Of a stretch of 64,000 nucleotides of DNA, positions 49,623 to 57,625 are shown piece after piece. Made by a program: the position numbers and the translations under genes. The notes under the pieces were generated by a model. It searched no databases. It saw nothing but the letters and a program-made list of their open reading frames with translations, and was not told the DNA's origin. Source of the DNA: an uncultured Oscillospiraceae bacterium (lineage in GTDB: Bacteria; Bacillota; Clostridia; Oscillospirales; Oscillospiraceae). How positions within the stretch are numbered: the first letter of the stretch is position 1; every line of letters starts with the position of its first letter. The DNA lies in NCBI GenBank assembly GCA_910585815.1, contig CAJUFJ010000001.1:24339-88338 (forward strand). The letters are read 5' to 3'.

Positions 49623-49833
49623 CATACAAGGTGCTGTCCGCAAGACGGTTCAGCCCGAATAGTAAAGGTTTATTTGAAAACCGTCACCGGTCCGGGGTGG
49701 CGGTTTTCAGCGTTTAATACGTATCGTTACGGTAAGACCGAAGATATGAAACGTAACCGTAACCGGCATACGCTCACCCCCTTTCGGGTGGTGTAGCTGA
49801 ACCGCCTCGCCTGTGTTGGACAACACCTGTATG
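49623..49833 (+). ncRNA. Candidate structured non-coding RNA, class not recognised
   Basis: About 211 nt. Pairings read from the sequence: closing stem of 15 bp with one bulge and one mismatch (49623-49639 with 49818-49833); second stem CGGTTCAGC/GCTGAACCG (49646-49654 with 49796-49804); inside it hairpin A of 13 bp (49676-49688 with 49696-49708), hairpin B (49720-49733 with 49756-49772) and hairpin C (49775-49781 with 49786-49793). Transcription would begin about four bases past the -10. crt has its own promoter at 49886-49914, so the RNA is probably trans-acting. The branching does not fit 6S RNA or SRP RNA. Confidence 0.7.
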
Positions 49834-49885
49834 CAATGTACCATGTTTTCACCGTTCCGTCAAGAAAATGTTCCTCTGTTTTCCC

Positions 49886-49914
49886 TTGCCCTTTTGAAAA
49901 CTATCCGCTATAAT
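49886..49914 (+). promoter_or_regulatory. Promoter of the crotonase gene
   Basis: TTGCCC (49886-49891), 17 bases, TATAAT (49909-49914), about 37 bases before the start codon. Confidence 0.75.
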
Positions 49915-49950
49915 GAAACCACCACTTCAAAAATAAGGAGGAATTTTCCT

Positions 49951-50724
49951 ATGTTTGTAACGCTGGAGAAGAAGGGTCCTGTGGGCATTGTTACCATGAA
50001 CCGGCCCGAGGCTCTCAACGCCCTGGACAAGCAGGTGCTGGAGGACCTGAACACCGTGCTGGACCAGGTGGAGGCCGACCCTGAAATTCTGGTGGCCATT
50101 GTCACCGGCGCGGGCCGGTCCTTTGTGGCCGGGGCGGACATCGGCCAGATGTCCAACTTCACCGCCGTGGAGGGCAAGGCCTTCGGAGCCTACGGCAACG
50201 GGGTGTTCCTGAAGCTGGAGAACCTGACCAAGCCCACCATCGCCGCTGTCAACGGATTTGCCCTGGGGGGCGGCTGCGAGCTGTCCATGGCCTGCGACAT
50301 CCGCATTGCCAGCGAAAAGGCCAAGTTCGGCCAGCCCGAGGTGGGCCTGGGCATCACCCCCGGCTTCGGCGGCACCCAGCGGCTGGCCCGGATTGTGGGC
50401 GTGTCCAACGCCATGGAGCTGATTCTCACCGCCAAGGTCATCAAGGCGGAGGAGGCCGCCCGCATCGGCCTGGTGAGCCACGTCTACCCCGCCGAGGAAC
50501 TGATGGACAAGGCTGTCGAGCTGGCTAACGCCATTGCCGCCAACGCCCAGGTGGCGGTGCGGCAGTCCAAGGCGGCCATCCGCCGGGGGATGCAGACCGA
50601 CATGACCACCGGCGCCGCCTTCGAGGCCGAGGCCTTCGGCCTGTGCTTCGCCACCGAGGACCAGAAGGACGCCATGAAGGCCTTCGTCAACAAGGAGAAG
50701 GTCACCGCCTTTAAGAACCGGTAA
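49951..50724 (+). CDS. crt: Enoyl-CoA hydratase / crotonase
   Basis: Hydrates crotonyl-CoA to 3-hydroxybutyryl-CoA or works in reverse, as in butyrate formation. Crotonase fold: oxyanion-hole segments AGRSFVAGADIGQM and NGFALGGGCELSMACDIRIA, catalytic Glu residues in FGQPEVGLG and NAMELILTA. 257 aa, normal. ATG follows AAGGAGGAA. The other butyrate genes (thl, hbd, bcd, etfAB) are not adjacent, so the pathway assignment is inferred. Confidence 0.93.
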   Translation: MFVTLEKKGPVGIVTMNRPEALNALDKQVLEDLNTVLDQVEADPEILVAIVTGAGRSFVAGADIGQMSNFTAVEGKAFGAYGNGVFLKLENLTKPTIAAVNGFALGGGCELSMACDIRIASEKAKFGQPEVGLGITPGFGGTQRLARIVGVSNAMELILTAKVIKAEEAARIGLVSHVYPAEELMDKAVELANAIAANAQVAVRQSKAAIRRGMQTDMTTGAAFEAEAFGLCFATEDQKDAMKAFVNKEKVTAFKNR

Positions 50725-50737
50725 CAAGCATGAAACC

Positions 50738-50775
50738 AGCCGCCGGAGGGCCTCCCCGCCGGCGGCTGATTTTGT
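50738..50775 (+). terminator. Terminator after crt
   Basis: AGCCGCCGG (50738-50746) pairs with CCGGCGGCT (50759-50767), followed by GATTTTGTCT. Confidence 0.75.
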
Positions 50776-50815
50776 CTGCTTTCCGGGCAAAACACGAAAA
50801 AGAGAGATGATCCCC

Positions 50816-51751
50816 ATGGACCTTTCCGTCCTGTTTTCCAACCTGGTGGGGCTGTTCCTGCTCATCGGCGTGGGCTTTTTCGCCGTGCGCGCCGGGCTGC
50901 TCCCCGCCGAGTCCTCCAAGCCCATGAGCACCCTGCTGATGAAGGTCACCGTCCCCGCCACCATCATCCACTCCATGCTCCGCCCCTTCGACCCCGGCTT
51001 TTTAAAGCTGGGGGTCTCCATTTTCCTGGTGGGGGCGGTGGCCTTTCCCCTGTTCAGCCTGCTGTCCCTGGGGCTGTCCCGGCTGCTTCGGGTGCCCCAG
51101 GACCGGCGGGGGATGTGGTGCTGCTGCGCCACCTTCTGCAACAACGGCTTTATGGGCTTCCCCGTGGCCCTGGCCCTCTTTGGCGAGGAGGGGCTCACCC
51201 TCACCGTAATCCTGTCCATCCCCTTCAACCTGCTGATGTACAGCGTGGGGGCCAAGATGGTGTGCATGGACCTGCCCAGAGACGGCTCCGCCCGGCCCAT
51301 CTCCTGGAGCCGGGCGGTGTTCAGCGTCATCAACCTGTCCATGGCGGTGGGGCTGCTGCTCTACTTCACCCAGCTCCCGCTGCCCCAGGCCATCCTGGGC
51401 CCCCTGGGCTACCTGTCTGACGCCACCACCCCCCTGTCCATGATTATCACCGGCATGAACCTGTCCCAGGGGCGGATTGGCGACGTGCTCCGGGACCGGA
51501 ACGCCTTCACCGCCGCCGGCGCCCGGCTGCTCCTCTTTCCTGTGGTGGCCTGGGCGCTGATGGGGCTGGTCCCCGGGCTGGACGGCCTGGTAATAGGGGC
51601 GGCCCTCATCAACCTGTCCATGCCCGCCCCCGCTGCTGCCACCCTCCTGGGGGAGGAGTACGGCGGCCACACCCAGATGGCCGCCCGGACCGTCTTCCTG
51701 TCCAGCCTGCTTTGCATCGCCACCATCCCCCTGATATCCCTGCTGCTGTAA
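50816..51751 (+). CDS. AEC family transporter
   Basis: A 311-aa protein with ten predicted helices in the auxin efflux carrier pattern: LLIGVGFFAVRAGLLP, MKVTVPATIIHSM, CCCATFCNNGFMGFPVALALFG (the conserved NNGFMG-P crossover), and a second repeat ending MPAPAAATLLGEEYGG. Bacterial AEC members export or take up carboxylates such as malate. ATG 50816 is preferred to 50807 because AGAGAG abuts the latter. It is followed by an amidase gene. Confidence 0.9.
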   Translation: MDLSVLFSNLVGLFLLIGVGFFAVRAGLLPAESSKPMSTLLMKVTVPATIIHSMLRPFDPGFLKLGVSIFLVGAVAFPLFSLLSLGLSRLLRVPQDRRGMWCCCATFCNNGFMGFPVALALFGEEGLTLTVILSIPFNLLMYSVGAKMVCMDLPRDGSARPISWSRAVFSVINLSMAVGLLLYFTQLPLPQAILGPLGYLSDATTPLSMIITGMNLSQGRIGDVLRDRNAFTAAGARLLLFPVVAWALMGLVPGLDGLVIGAALINLSMPAPAAATLLGEEYGGHTQMAARTVFLSSLLCIATIPLISLLL

Positions 51752-51811
51752 CATGAAATGCCCCAAAAGCGGGCACCCTACCGCCACCCACCTGTGAAAG
51801 GAAGTGCCGCA

Positions 51812-52633
51812 ATGAAAATCGGGATTATCCAGTCCCCCGTCACCGCCAGCAAGGAGGCCAACCTGGCCAACGCCGAGGAGTCCATCGCCCGGGCCGCGGC
51901 GGACGGCGCGGACGTCGCCGTCCTGCCGGAGATGTTCAACTGCCCCTACTACAACGCCGCCTTTGTGGCCAACGCCGAGCCGGCCGACGGCCCCTCCACC
52001 GCCCGCCTCAGCGCGGCGGCGGCCCAAAACGGGGTCTATCTGGTGGGGGGCTCCATCCCCCTGCTGGAGGAGGGGCATATCTACAACGCCTCCTTCGTCT
52101 TCGACCGGACCGGCCGGCTTCTGGCGGTCCACAAAAAGGTCCACCTGTTCGACATCGCCATCGACGGCGGCCAGGTCTTTCAGGAGTCGGCCACCTTCAC
52201 CGCCGGGGACGCCGTGACGGTGTTCGACACCGAGTTTGGCAAAATGGGCCTGTGCATCTGCTTCGACTTCCGCTTTCCCGAGCTGGCCCGGCTCATGGCC
52301 CTGGAGGGGGCCCGGTGCATCTTCGTCCCCGCCGCCTTCAACATGACCACCGGTCCGGCCCACTGGGAGCTGATGTTCCGGCAGCGGGCGGTGGACAACC
52401 AGCTGTTCACCGTGGGCGTCGCCCCCGCCCGGTCCTACGAGGGCTATGTGTCCTACGCTAACTCCATGGCGGTCTCCCCCTGGGGGGATATTATTTACCG
52501 GGCGGAGGAGAAGCCCGCCCTGGCGGTGGTGGACCTGGACCTGGCCCTGATCGACTCGGTGCGCCGTCAGCTCCCCCTCCTGTCCGCCCGCCGGACTGAT
52601 TTGTACGCCGTCAGCCATCTTCCCCGGCCTTGA
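51812..52633 (+). CDS. Carbon-nitrogen hydrolase (Nit2/omega-amidase-like)
   Basis: A 273-aa nitrilase-superfamily amidase with the Glu-Lys-Cys triad: VLPEMFNCPYY (Glu), VHKKVHLFDI (Lys) and CICFDFRFPEL (Cys). Closest by pattern to omega-amidases acting on alpha-ketoglutaramate or ketosuccinamate; the substrate is inferred. ATG 51812 follows AAAGGAAG. Its last 23 bases overlap the 3' end of rtcB on the other strand. Confidence 0.9.
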   Translation: MKIGIIQSPVTASKEANLANAEESIARAAADGADVAVLPEMFNCPYYNAAFVANAEPADGPSTARLSAAAAQNGVYLVGGSIPLLEEGHIYNASFVFDRTGRLLAVHKKVHLFDIAIDGGQVFQESATFTAGDAVTVFDTEFGKMGLCICFDFRFPELARLMALEGARCIFVPAAFNMTTGPAHWELMFRQRAVDNQLFTVGVAPARSYEGYVSYANSMAVSPWGDIIYRAEEKPALAVVDLDLALIDSVRRQLPLLSARRTDLYAVSHLPRP

Positions 52634-53819
52634 AGTTGTAGATGGGGCGGATAACCTTCACCACCTCGGCGGTGGGGCCGATGTTGTCCAGAATGTCGGC
52701 CATCCCCTTGTAGGCCATGGGGCACTCGTCCAGGGTGGACCGGCCCACCGAGGTGCTGTAGATGCCCTCCATCTGCTTTTTGAACTCCGACACGGTAAAG
52801 GACTGCTTGGCCTCCCCCCGGCTCATGAGCCGGCCCGCCCCGTGGGGGGCGGAGCAGTTCCAGTCCTCGTTGCCCTTGCCCACGCACAGCAGAGAGCCGT
52901 CCCGCATGTTGATGGGGATGAGCAGCCGCTCCCCCGCTTTGGCGGACACCGCTCCCTTGCGCAGGATCATGGCGTCGGTGTCGATATAGTTGTGGATGGT
53001 GGTAAACTGCTCCTCCACATGGAGCTTCATCCCCTTGACAATCTCGTCCAGCATAGCCTGGCGGTTCAGCCGGGCGAAGTGCTGCACCAGCTTCATGTCG
53101 TGGATATACTGGTCGAACAGCGCTCCGGCCACGTAGGCCAGGGGCCGGGGGATGCGGGTCAGCTTCTGGCTTTTCCGCCGCTTTAGCTCCTTCTGGATTT
53201 CCTTCTGCCGGCCCGCCGCCCTCATTTCGGCAATCAGACGGTCCAGGGAGGCCTGGTCGGTCTGGTTGAGGACCTTGTAGCCCTCCTCCTGGTAGTATTT
53301 GGCTACCTCCAGCCCCAGGCGGCGGCTGCCTGAGTGGATCACCACATACAGCTGCCCCTCCTCGTCCCGGTCCACCTCGATGAAGTGGTTGCCGCCCCCC
53401 AGGGTGCCGATGCTCTTTTCCGCCCGGAGCATCTGAATGTGCCTGAAGCAGCACAGCTCCTCCAGGTCGATCTGGTCCGCGTACCGGTGGACAGCGGCGC
53501 GCACCGCAAAGCCGGAGGGGATTTTCTCCCGGATCAGCTTATCCAGCTTTTGCAGCTCCAGATGGTCCTCCCGGAGCCGGGCGGTCTCCATTCCGCAGCC
53601 GATGTCCACCCCCACCAGGTTGGGGACCACCCGGTCGGTGATGGTCATGGTGGTGCCCACGGTGCACCCCGCCCCGGCGTGGACGTCGGGCATCAGCCGG
53701 ATGCGGCTGCCGGCGGTAAACTCCTGGTTGCACAGCTCAATCACCTGGGCGATGGACGCCTGGTCCACCACGTCGGTGAAAATTTTTGCCTGATTGTATT
53801 TTCCTGAAACCTCTAACAT
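52611..53819 (-). CDS. rtcB: RNA-splicing ligase RtcB
   Basis: GTP-dependent ligase joining 2',3'-cyclic phosphate and 5'-OH RNA ends. Metal-site residues in MPDVHAGAGCTVG, VGVDIGCGM and GTLGGGNHFIEV; guanylylated His in SAPHGAGRLMSRGEA. 402 aa, the shorter bacterial form. No rtcA or archease gene is beside it. ATG follows AAGGAGG. Confidence 0.95.
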   Translation of the reverse strand: MLEVSGKYNQAKIFTDVVDQASIAQVIELCNQEFTAGSRIRLMPDVHAGAGCTVGTTMTITDRVVPNLVGVDIGCGMETARLREDHLELQKLDKLIREKIPSGFAVRAAVHRYADQIDLEELCCFRHIQMLRAEKSIGTLGGGNHFIEVDRDEEGQLYVVIHSGSRRLGLEVAKYYQEEGYKVLNQTDQASLDRLIAEMRAAGRQKEIQKELKRRKSQKLTRIPRPLAYVAGALFDQYIHDMKLVQHFARLNRQAMLDEIVKGMKLHVEEQFTTIHNYIDTDAMILRKGAVSAKAGERLLIPINMRDGSLLCVGKGNEDWNCSAPHGAGRLMSRGEAKQSFTVSEFKKQMEGIYSTSVGRSTLDECPMAYKGMADILDNIGPTAEVVKVIRPIYNFKAGEDG

Positions 53820-53862
53820 AAAAACCTCCTTGTTCTCCTCATTGTATCCATTCTCTGACAGA

Positions 53863-53903
53863 AAAAGAGCCCGGGGTAATGTAAAATTACCACAGGCTCT
53901 TTT
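53863..53903 (-). terminator. Terminator of the rplJ-rplL operon
   Basis: AAAAGAGCC (53863-53871) pairs with GGCTCTTTT (53895-53903), and GGTAAT/ATTACC extends the stem inside. On the minus strand a T-run follows. Confidence 0.85.
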
Positions 53904-53947
53904 CGAGTTGGAATATTGAGGAATGCTGACAAGTCGGCAGGCCGTTT

Positions 53948-54322
53948 TTACTTGATTTCCACCTTGCCGCCGGCTTCCTCCAGCTTCTTCTTCAGTTCCT
54001 CGGCCTCGTCCTTGGACACGGCCTCCTTCAGGGTCTTGGGAGCGCCCTCAACGGCGGCCTTGGCCTCAGCCAGGCCCAGACCGGTGATCTCGCGGACGGC
54101 CTTGATGACCTTGATCTTGGCGGCGGCGTCGAAGCCGGCCAGAATCACGTCAAACTCGGTCTTCTCGGCGGCGGCCTCAGCGGCGGGGCCGTTAGCGGGA
54201 GCGGCCATGGCGGCGGCGGACACGCCGAACTCCTCCTCCAGAGCCTTCACCAGCTCGGACAGCTCCAGAACGGTCAGAGCCTTAACTTCCTCGATCAGAG
54301 CAGTAATTTTCTCACTAGCCAT
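53948..54322 (-). CDS. rplL: Ribosomal protein L7/L12
   Basis: Stalk protein recruiting translation factors. N-terminal dimerisation segment (LIEEVKALTVLELSELVKAL), an Ala-rich hinge (about 36-52) and the conserved C-terminal domain with EFDVILAGFDAAAKIKVIKAVREIT and GLGLAEAKAAVEGAP. 124 aa, normal. AGGAGGT precedes the ATG. Downstream of rplJ as in nearly all bacteria. Confidence 0.98.
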   Translation of the reverse strand: MASEKITALIEEVKALTVLELSELVKALEEEFGVSAAAMAAPANGPAAEAAAEKTEFDVILAGFDAAAKIKVIKAVREITGLGLAEAKAAVEGAPKTLKEAVSKDEAEELKKKLEEAGGKVEIK

Positions 54323-54390
54323 GATAAATTAACCTCCTAATAGTGTAATATTACATGTTTTGTCTCCCCGTGGGGAGCGGTATGTGCCGC

Positions 54391-54954
54391 TTACTCGGCG
54401 GCGGGAGCCTCCTCGGCGGGGGCGGCCTCCTCGGCAGGGGCTTCGGCGGCGGGCTCGCCGTCCTTCTCGGCGATGGCCTTCAGCACGATGGCCAGGCTGG
54501 TAATGGGGGCCAGCATCATGCCCAGGGCCTGCGCCTGCAGGACCTCCTTGGAGGGCAGCTCGGCCAGGGCCATAATCTCCTCCAGGGAGAGGACCTTACC
54601 GTCCATAAAGCCGCCCTTAATGTTGAACTTACCCTCGCCCAGCTGCTTGGCGTACTTGTTCACCACCCGCATGGGGGCAATGGGGTCGCCGGCGCTGGTG
54701 GCCAGGGAAGTGGTGCCGCTGAGCACCTCATCCAGTTCCTTCAGGCCTGCGTCGTCCAGGGCGAAGCGGACCAGGGTGTTCTTCACCACGGAGTACTGCA
54801 CGTCGTTCTGGCGCAGCTCGGCACGCAGGGCGGTGTCCTCGGCCACGGTGATGCCCTTGTAGTCCACCAGCACGCCGCTGGCGGCGCCCTTCAGCTGTTC
54901 CTCCAGAGCGGCCACGATGGCCTTCTTCTCAGACAGGACCTTTGCGTTAGGCAT
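54391..54954 (-). CDS. rplJ: Ribosomal protein L10
   Basis: Base of the ribosomal stalk, anchors L7/L12 dimers. VLVDYKGITVAEDTALR and YSVVKNTLVRFAL are typical. 187 aa, with an Ala/Glu-rich C-terminal tail (about 165-187) longer than in Bacillus. The start ATG 54954 follows GGAGGTGAAACC; the frame continues upstream into the leader. Preceded by the L10 leader. Confidence 0.97.
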   Translation of the reverse strand: MPNAKVLSEKKAIVAALEEQLKGAASGVLVDYKGITVAEDTALRAELRQNDVQYSVVKNTLVRFALDDAGLKELDEVLSGTTSLATSAGDPIAPMRVVNKYAKQLGEGKFNIKGGFMDGKVLSLEEIMALAELPSKEVLQAQALGMMLAPITSLAIVLKAIAEKDGEPAAEAPAEEAAPAEEAPAAE

Positions 54955-54990
54955 TTTTGGTTTCACCTCCAGAAAATCTATACGCGAAAC

Positions 54991-55095
54991 AAAAAACCTT
55001 CCGTCGGAAAGACAGAAGGACAGCACAATCAAAGTATATTCCTTTGAAAGCACTCTCGGCAGGAATTATGCCTGAAAGGCCCCTGCTGTCTTTGA
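54991..55095 (-). ncRNA. L10 ribosomal protein leader with attenuator
   Basis: On the minus strand: AAAGACAGCAGG (55093-55082), a small CAGG..CCTG hairpin, CCTGCCGAGAG (55063-55053), then a hairpin CCTTCCGTC / GACAGAAGG (54997-55005 with 55011-55019) with a six-T run. This is the known Firmicute L10 leader layout, where L10(L12) binds its own mRNA to reduce expression. Confidence 0.85.
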
Positions 55096-55106
55096 ACGCA
55101 AGGCGC

Positions 55107-55135
55107 ATTATACTCCAGGGACGTGAAAATGTCAA
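55107..55135 (-). promoter_or_regulatory. Perfect promoter of rplJ-rplL
   Basis: On the minus strand TTGACA (55130-55135), 17 bases, TATAAT (55107-55112), both consensus. Confidence 0.92.
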
Positions 55136-55478
55136 GAGGAATTTCCCACATCCCCCTCATAAATTTGAAAAGGCGCTGAAACTGCCGGCCGGTACGTTAT
55201 GTAGGGCAAGGGCTCTGCCCTTGCCTTTTCTGCCACGTCCAGGCAAGCACCCAAAAGCCTTCCCCCTTCCAGGGGGAAGGTGGCACGGCCAAAGGCCGTG
55301 ACGGATGAGGGTGCGGCGAGGTTATCGCCTCTTACCGTAAGGACTGCTTGCCCGCCCCGCCCCCTCATCCGCCCCCTTCGGGGGCACCTTCCCCCCGGAG
55401 GGTGGAAGGCTTTGCCCTGCGGGGGACGGCGGGTTTCCTAAATTTGCAAGGCAAACGAGAAACTTGTCCCATTTTTCA
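55136..55478. other. Intergenic region between rplJ and ilvA
   Basis: About 340 bases without a gene. It contains the segment CCGGCCGGTACGTTATGTAG near 55187 (which recurs near 60107), a GGGCAAGG..CCTTGCC hairpin, and the second family D element. Confidence 0.8.
55253..55433. repeat. Family D element, copy 2 (inverted)
   Basis: The reverse complement of 45624-45815 with few changes and compensating loop swaps (GCACACTGGGG there, CCCCGAAGGGGG here in the same hairpin). CTTACCGTAAG is kept at its centre. Confidence 0.92.
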
Positions 55479-55507
55479 TTGACTTCTCCCATACAATTCA
55501 GTATGAT
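55479..55507 (+). promoter_or_regulatory. Promoter of ilvA
   Basis: TTGACT (55479-55484), 17 bases, TATGAT (55502-55507). Confidence 0.8.
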
Positions 55508-55546
55508 AAAGGGTATCCTGATTTTTACACAAAGGAGACACCCACT

Positions 55547-56767
55547 ATGCTCACCCTGGAATCCTTCAAGGCGGCCCGGAGCGTTTTACAAGCCGTGCTG
55601 CGGCCCACGCCGCTGATTCACTCCCCCTACCTGTCCAAAAACTGCGGAAACAGCGTCTACCTCAAGCCGGAGAACATGCAGGCCACCGGGGCCTACAAGC
55701 TCCGGGGGGCTTATTATAAAATCAGCACCCTGGCCCAGGAGGAGAAGGAGCGGGGCCTGGTGACGGCCTCCGCCGGCAACCACGCCCAGGGGGTGGCCTA
55801 CGCCGCCCAGGCCGCCGGGGTGGCGGCCACCATCGTCATGCCCACCACCACCCCCCTGGTGAAGGTGAACAACACCAAGGACTACGGGGCCAAGGTGGTC
55901 CTCCACGGCGAGGTCTTCGACGACGCCGCTGAGCTGGCCGCAAAAATGGCCCAGGAGGAGGGCCTCACCTACGTCCACCCCTTCAACGACCTCACCCTGG
56001 CCACCGGTCAGGGCACCATCGCCTATGAGATTTTCCAGGACCTGCCCGACGTGGAGGCCATTCTGGTGCCCATCGGGGGCGGCGGGCTGGCCGCCGGGGT
56101 GTCCACCCTGGCCAAGCTGCTCAACCCCCACGTGGAGGTCATCGGCGTGGAGCCCACCGGGGCGGCCTCCATGCAGGCCAGCCTGGAGGCGGGCCATGTG
56201 GTCACCCTCCCCGCCGCCACCACCATCGCTGACGGCGTGGCGGTGAAGACCCCCGGCGACCTGGTATTCCCCTATGTACAGAAAAACATCGACCGCATCA
56301 TCACCATCGACGACAGCGAGCTGGTGGAGGCCTTCCTGGACATTATGGAGCGGCACAAGATGGTGGTGGAGAACGCCGGCTTGCTCCCCGTGGCCGCCCT
56401 GCGCCACCTGGGGTACGAGGGCAAGAATGTGGTGTGCGTCCTCTCCGGGGGCAACATGGACGTGATCACCATGTCCTCCCTGGTCCAGCACGGGCTGATC
56501 CAGCGGGGGCGCATTTTCACCTTTGCCGTCCAGCTCCCCGACCGCCCCGGCTCCCTGCTGGCGGTGGCCCAGATTCTGGCCGACAACAACGGCAACGTCA
56601 TCAAGCTGGAGCACAACCAGTTTGTCAACATCAACCGCCAATCCGGCGTGGAGCTGCGGGTCACCCTGGAGGCCTTCGGCCACGAGCACAAGGAGCAGAT
56701 CCTCTCCGCCCTCCGGGCCCAGGGCTTCCAGGCCAAGGAGGCGGACACTGGGGATTTCTACACCTGA
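55547..56767 (+). CDS. ilvA: Threonine dehydratase with C-terminal ACT domain
   Basis: PLP enzyme deaminating threonine (and serine) to 2-oxobutyrate. ATGAYKLRGA carries the PLP lysine (Lys51); VTASAGNHAQGVAYA and PIGGGGLAAGV bind cofactor phosphate. Residues ~330-406 form one ACT domain (FAVQLPDRPGSLLAVAQIL). At 406 aa it is of the short type seen in Clostridia, used either for isoleucine synthesis or for catabolism, as TdcB is. AAAGGAGA precedes the ATG. Confidence 0.95.
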   Translation: MLTLESFKAARSVLQAVLRPTPLIHSPYLSKNCGNSVYLKPENMQATGAYKLRGAYYKISTLAQEEKERGLVTASAGNHAQGVAYAAQAAGVAATIVMPTTTPLVKVNNTKDYGAKVVLHGEVFDDAAELAAKMAQEEGLTYVHPFNDLTLATGQGTIAYEIFQDLPDVEAILVPIGGGGLAAGVSTLAKLLNPHVEVIGVEPTGAASMQASLEAGHVVTLPAATTIADGVAVKTPGDLVFPYVQKNIDRIITIDDSELVEAFLDIMERHKMVVENAGLLPVAALRHLGYEGKNVVCVLSGGNMDVITMSSLVQHGLIQRGRIFTFAVQLPDRPGSLLAVAQILADNNGNVIKLEHNQFVNINRQSGVELRVTLEAFGHEHKEQILSALRAQGFQAKEADTGDFYT

Positions 56768-56975
56768 GTTGTCCTCTGCCGCCCGCCGGGGACCGGAACG
56801 GCCTCCCGGCGGACGGCTATCTGAAAGCGGCGGGCCGGCCGGGCCGGCGGGGGACGGGTTTGGACCGTGGGACCGGCCTGGAGCGATCCACCCGCGCCCG
56901 GGACCTCTCTCCGCTGCATTATCCTATGCGCCGGGGCTGTCCTCAGCGCCTGTCCATAAAAAGGAGGAGCACGTC

Positions 56976-57620
56976 ATGATTAAAATTGCACCATCCATCC
57001 TGTCCGCCGACTTTGTCAACCTGGAGCGGGACATCAAAGCGGTGTCCTCCGCCGACTACCTCCATGTGGATGTGATGGACGGCGCCTTTGTGCCCAACAT
57101 CACCATCGGCGTGCCGGTAGTGAAGTCCATCCGCAAGTGCACCGATATGTTTCTGGACGTCCACCTCATGATGGAAAAGCCGGTGCGGTATATCGAGGCC
57201 TTCGCCGGGGCGGGGGCGGATATGCTGTCCGTCCACCTGGAGGCCGACCACCCCACCCGCATTGCCGAGGCCCTGCGCATCATGGGGGACTGCGGCGTGA
57301 AAAAGGCGGTAGCCCTGCGGCCCATCACCAAGGCGGAGGCCGTCCTGCCCTATATTGAGGAGCTGGACATGGTGCTGGTGATGACGGTGGAGCCCGGCTT
57401 TGGCGGTCAGGCCTTTATAGAGGACCAGCTGGACACCATCCGCCGGGTCCGGGCCATCATCGAGAAGTACAACCCCGCCTGTGAGCTGGAGGTGGACGGA
57501 GGCGTCGCCCCCAACACCGCCCCCCTGGTGGTGGGGGCCGGGGCCAACGTGTTGGTTGCCGGCTCCGCCGTCTACGGCGCGGCCGATATTCCCGCCGCCA
57601 TCGCGGCGCTGAGAGGGTAA
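56976..57620 (+). CDS. rpe: Ribulose-phosphate 3-epimerase
   Basis: Interconverts ribulose-5-P and xylulose-5-P. TIM-barrel landmarks: IAPSILSADFVNLERDI, YLHVDVMDGAFVPNITIG, VHLMMEKPVRYI, MTVEPGFGGQAF, ELEVDGGVAPNT. 214 aa, normal. The ATG at 56976 follows AAAGGAGGAG. The ~200 GC-rich bases before it contain a CGCCGGG/CCCGGCG stem but no clear promoter. Confidence 0.96.
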   Translation: MIKIAPSILSADFVNLERDIKAVSSADYLHVDVMDGAFVPNITIGVPVVKSIRKCTDMFLDVHLMMEKPVRYIEAFAGAGADMLSVHLEADHPTRIAEALRIMGDCGVKKAVALRPITKAEAVLPYIEELDMVLVMTVEPGFGGQAFIEDQLDTIRRVRAIIEKYNPACELEVDGGVAPNTAPLVVGAGANVLVAGSAVYGAADIPAAIAALRG

Positions 57621-57625
57621 CGACG

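Noticed and set aside
49623..49833. Identity of the structured RNA as 6S RNA or SRP RNA
   Set aside because: 6S RNA is one long hairpin with a central bubble, and SRP RNA has a GGAA-type tetraloop domain; this sequence forms a multibranched closed structure without those signatures.
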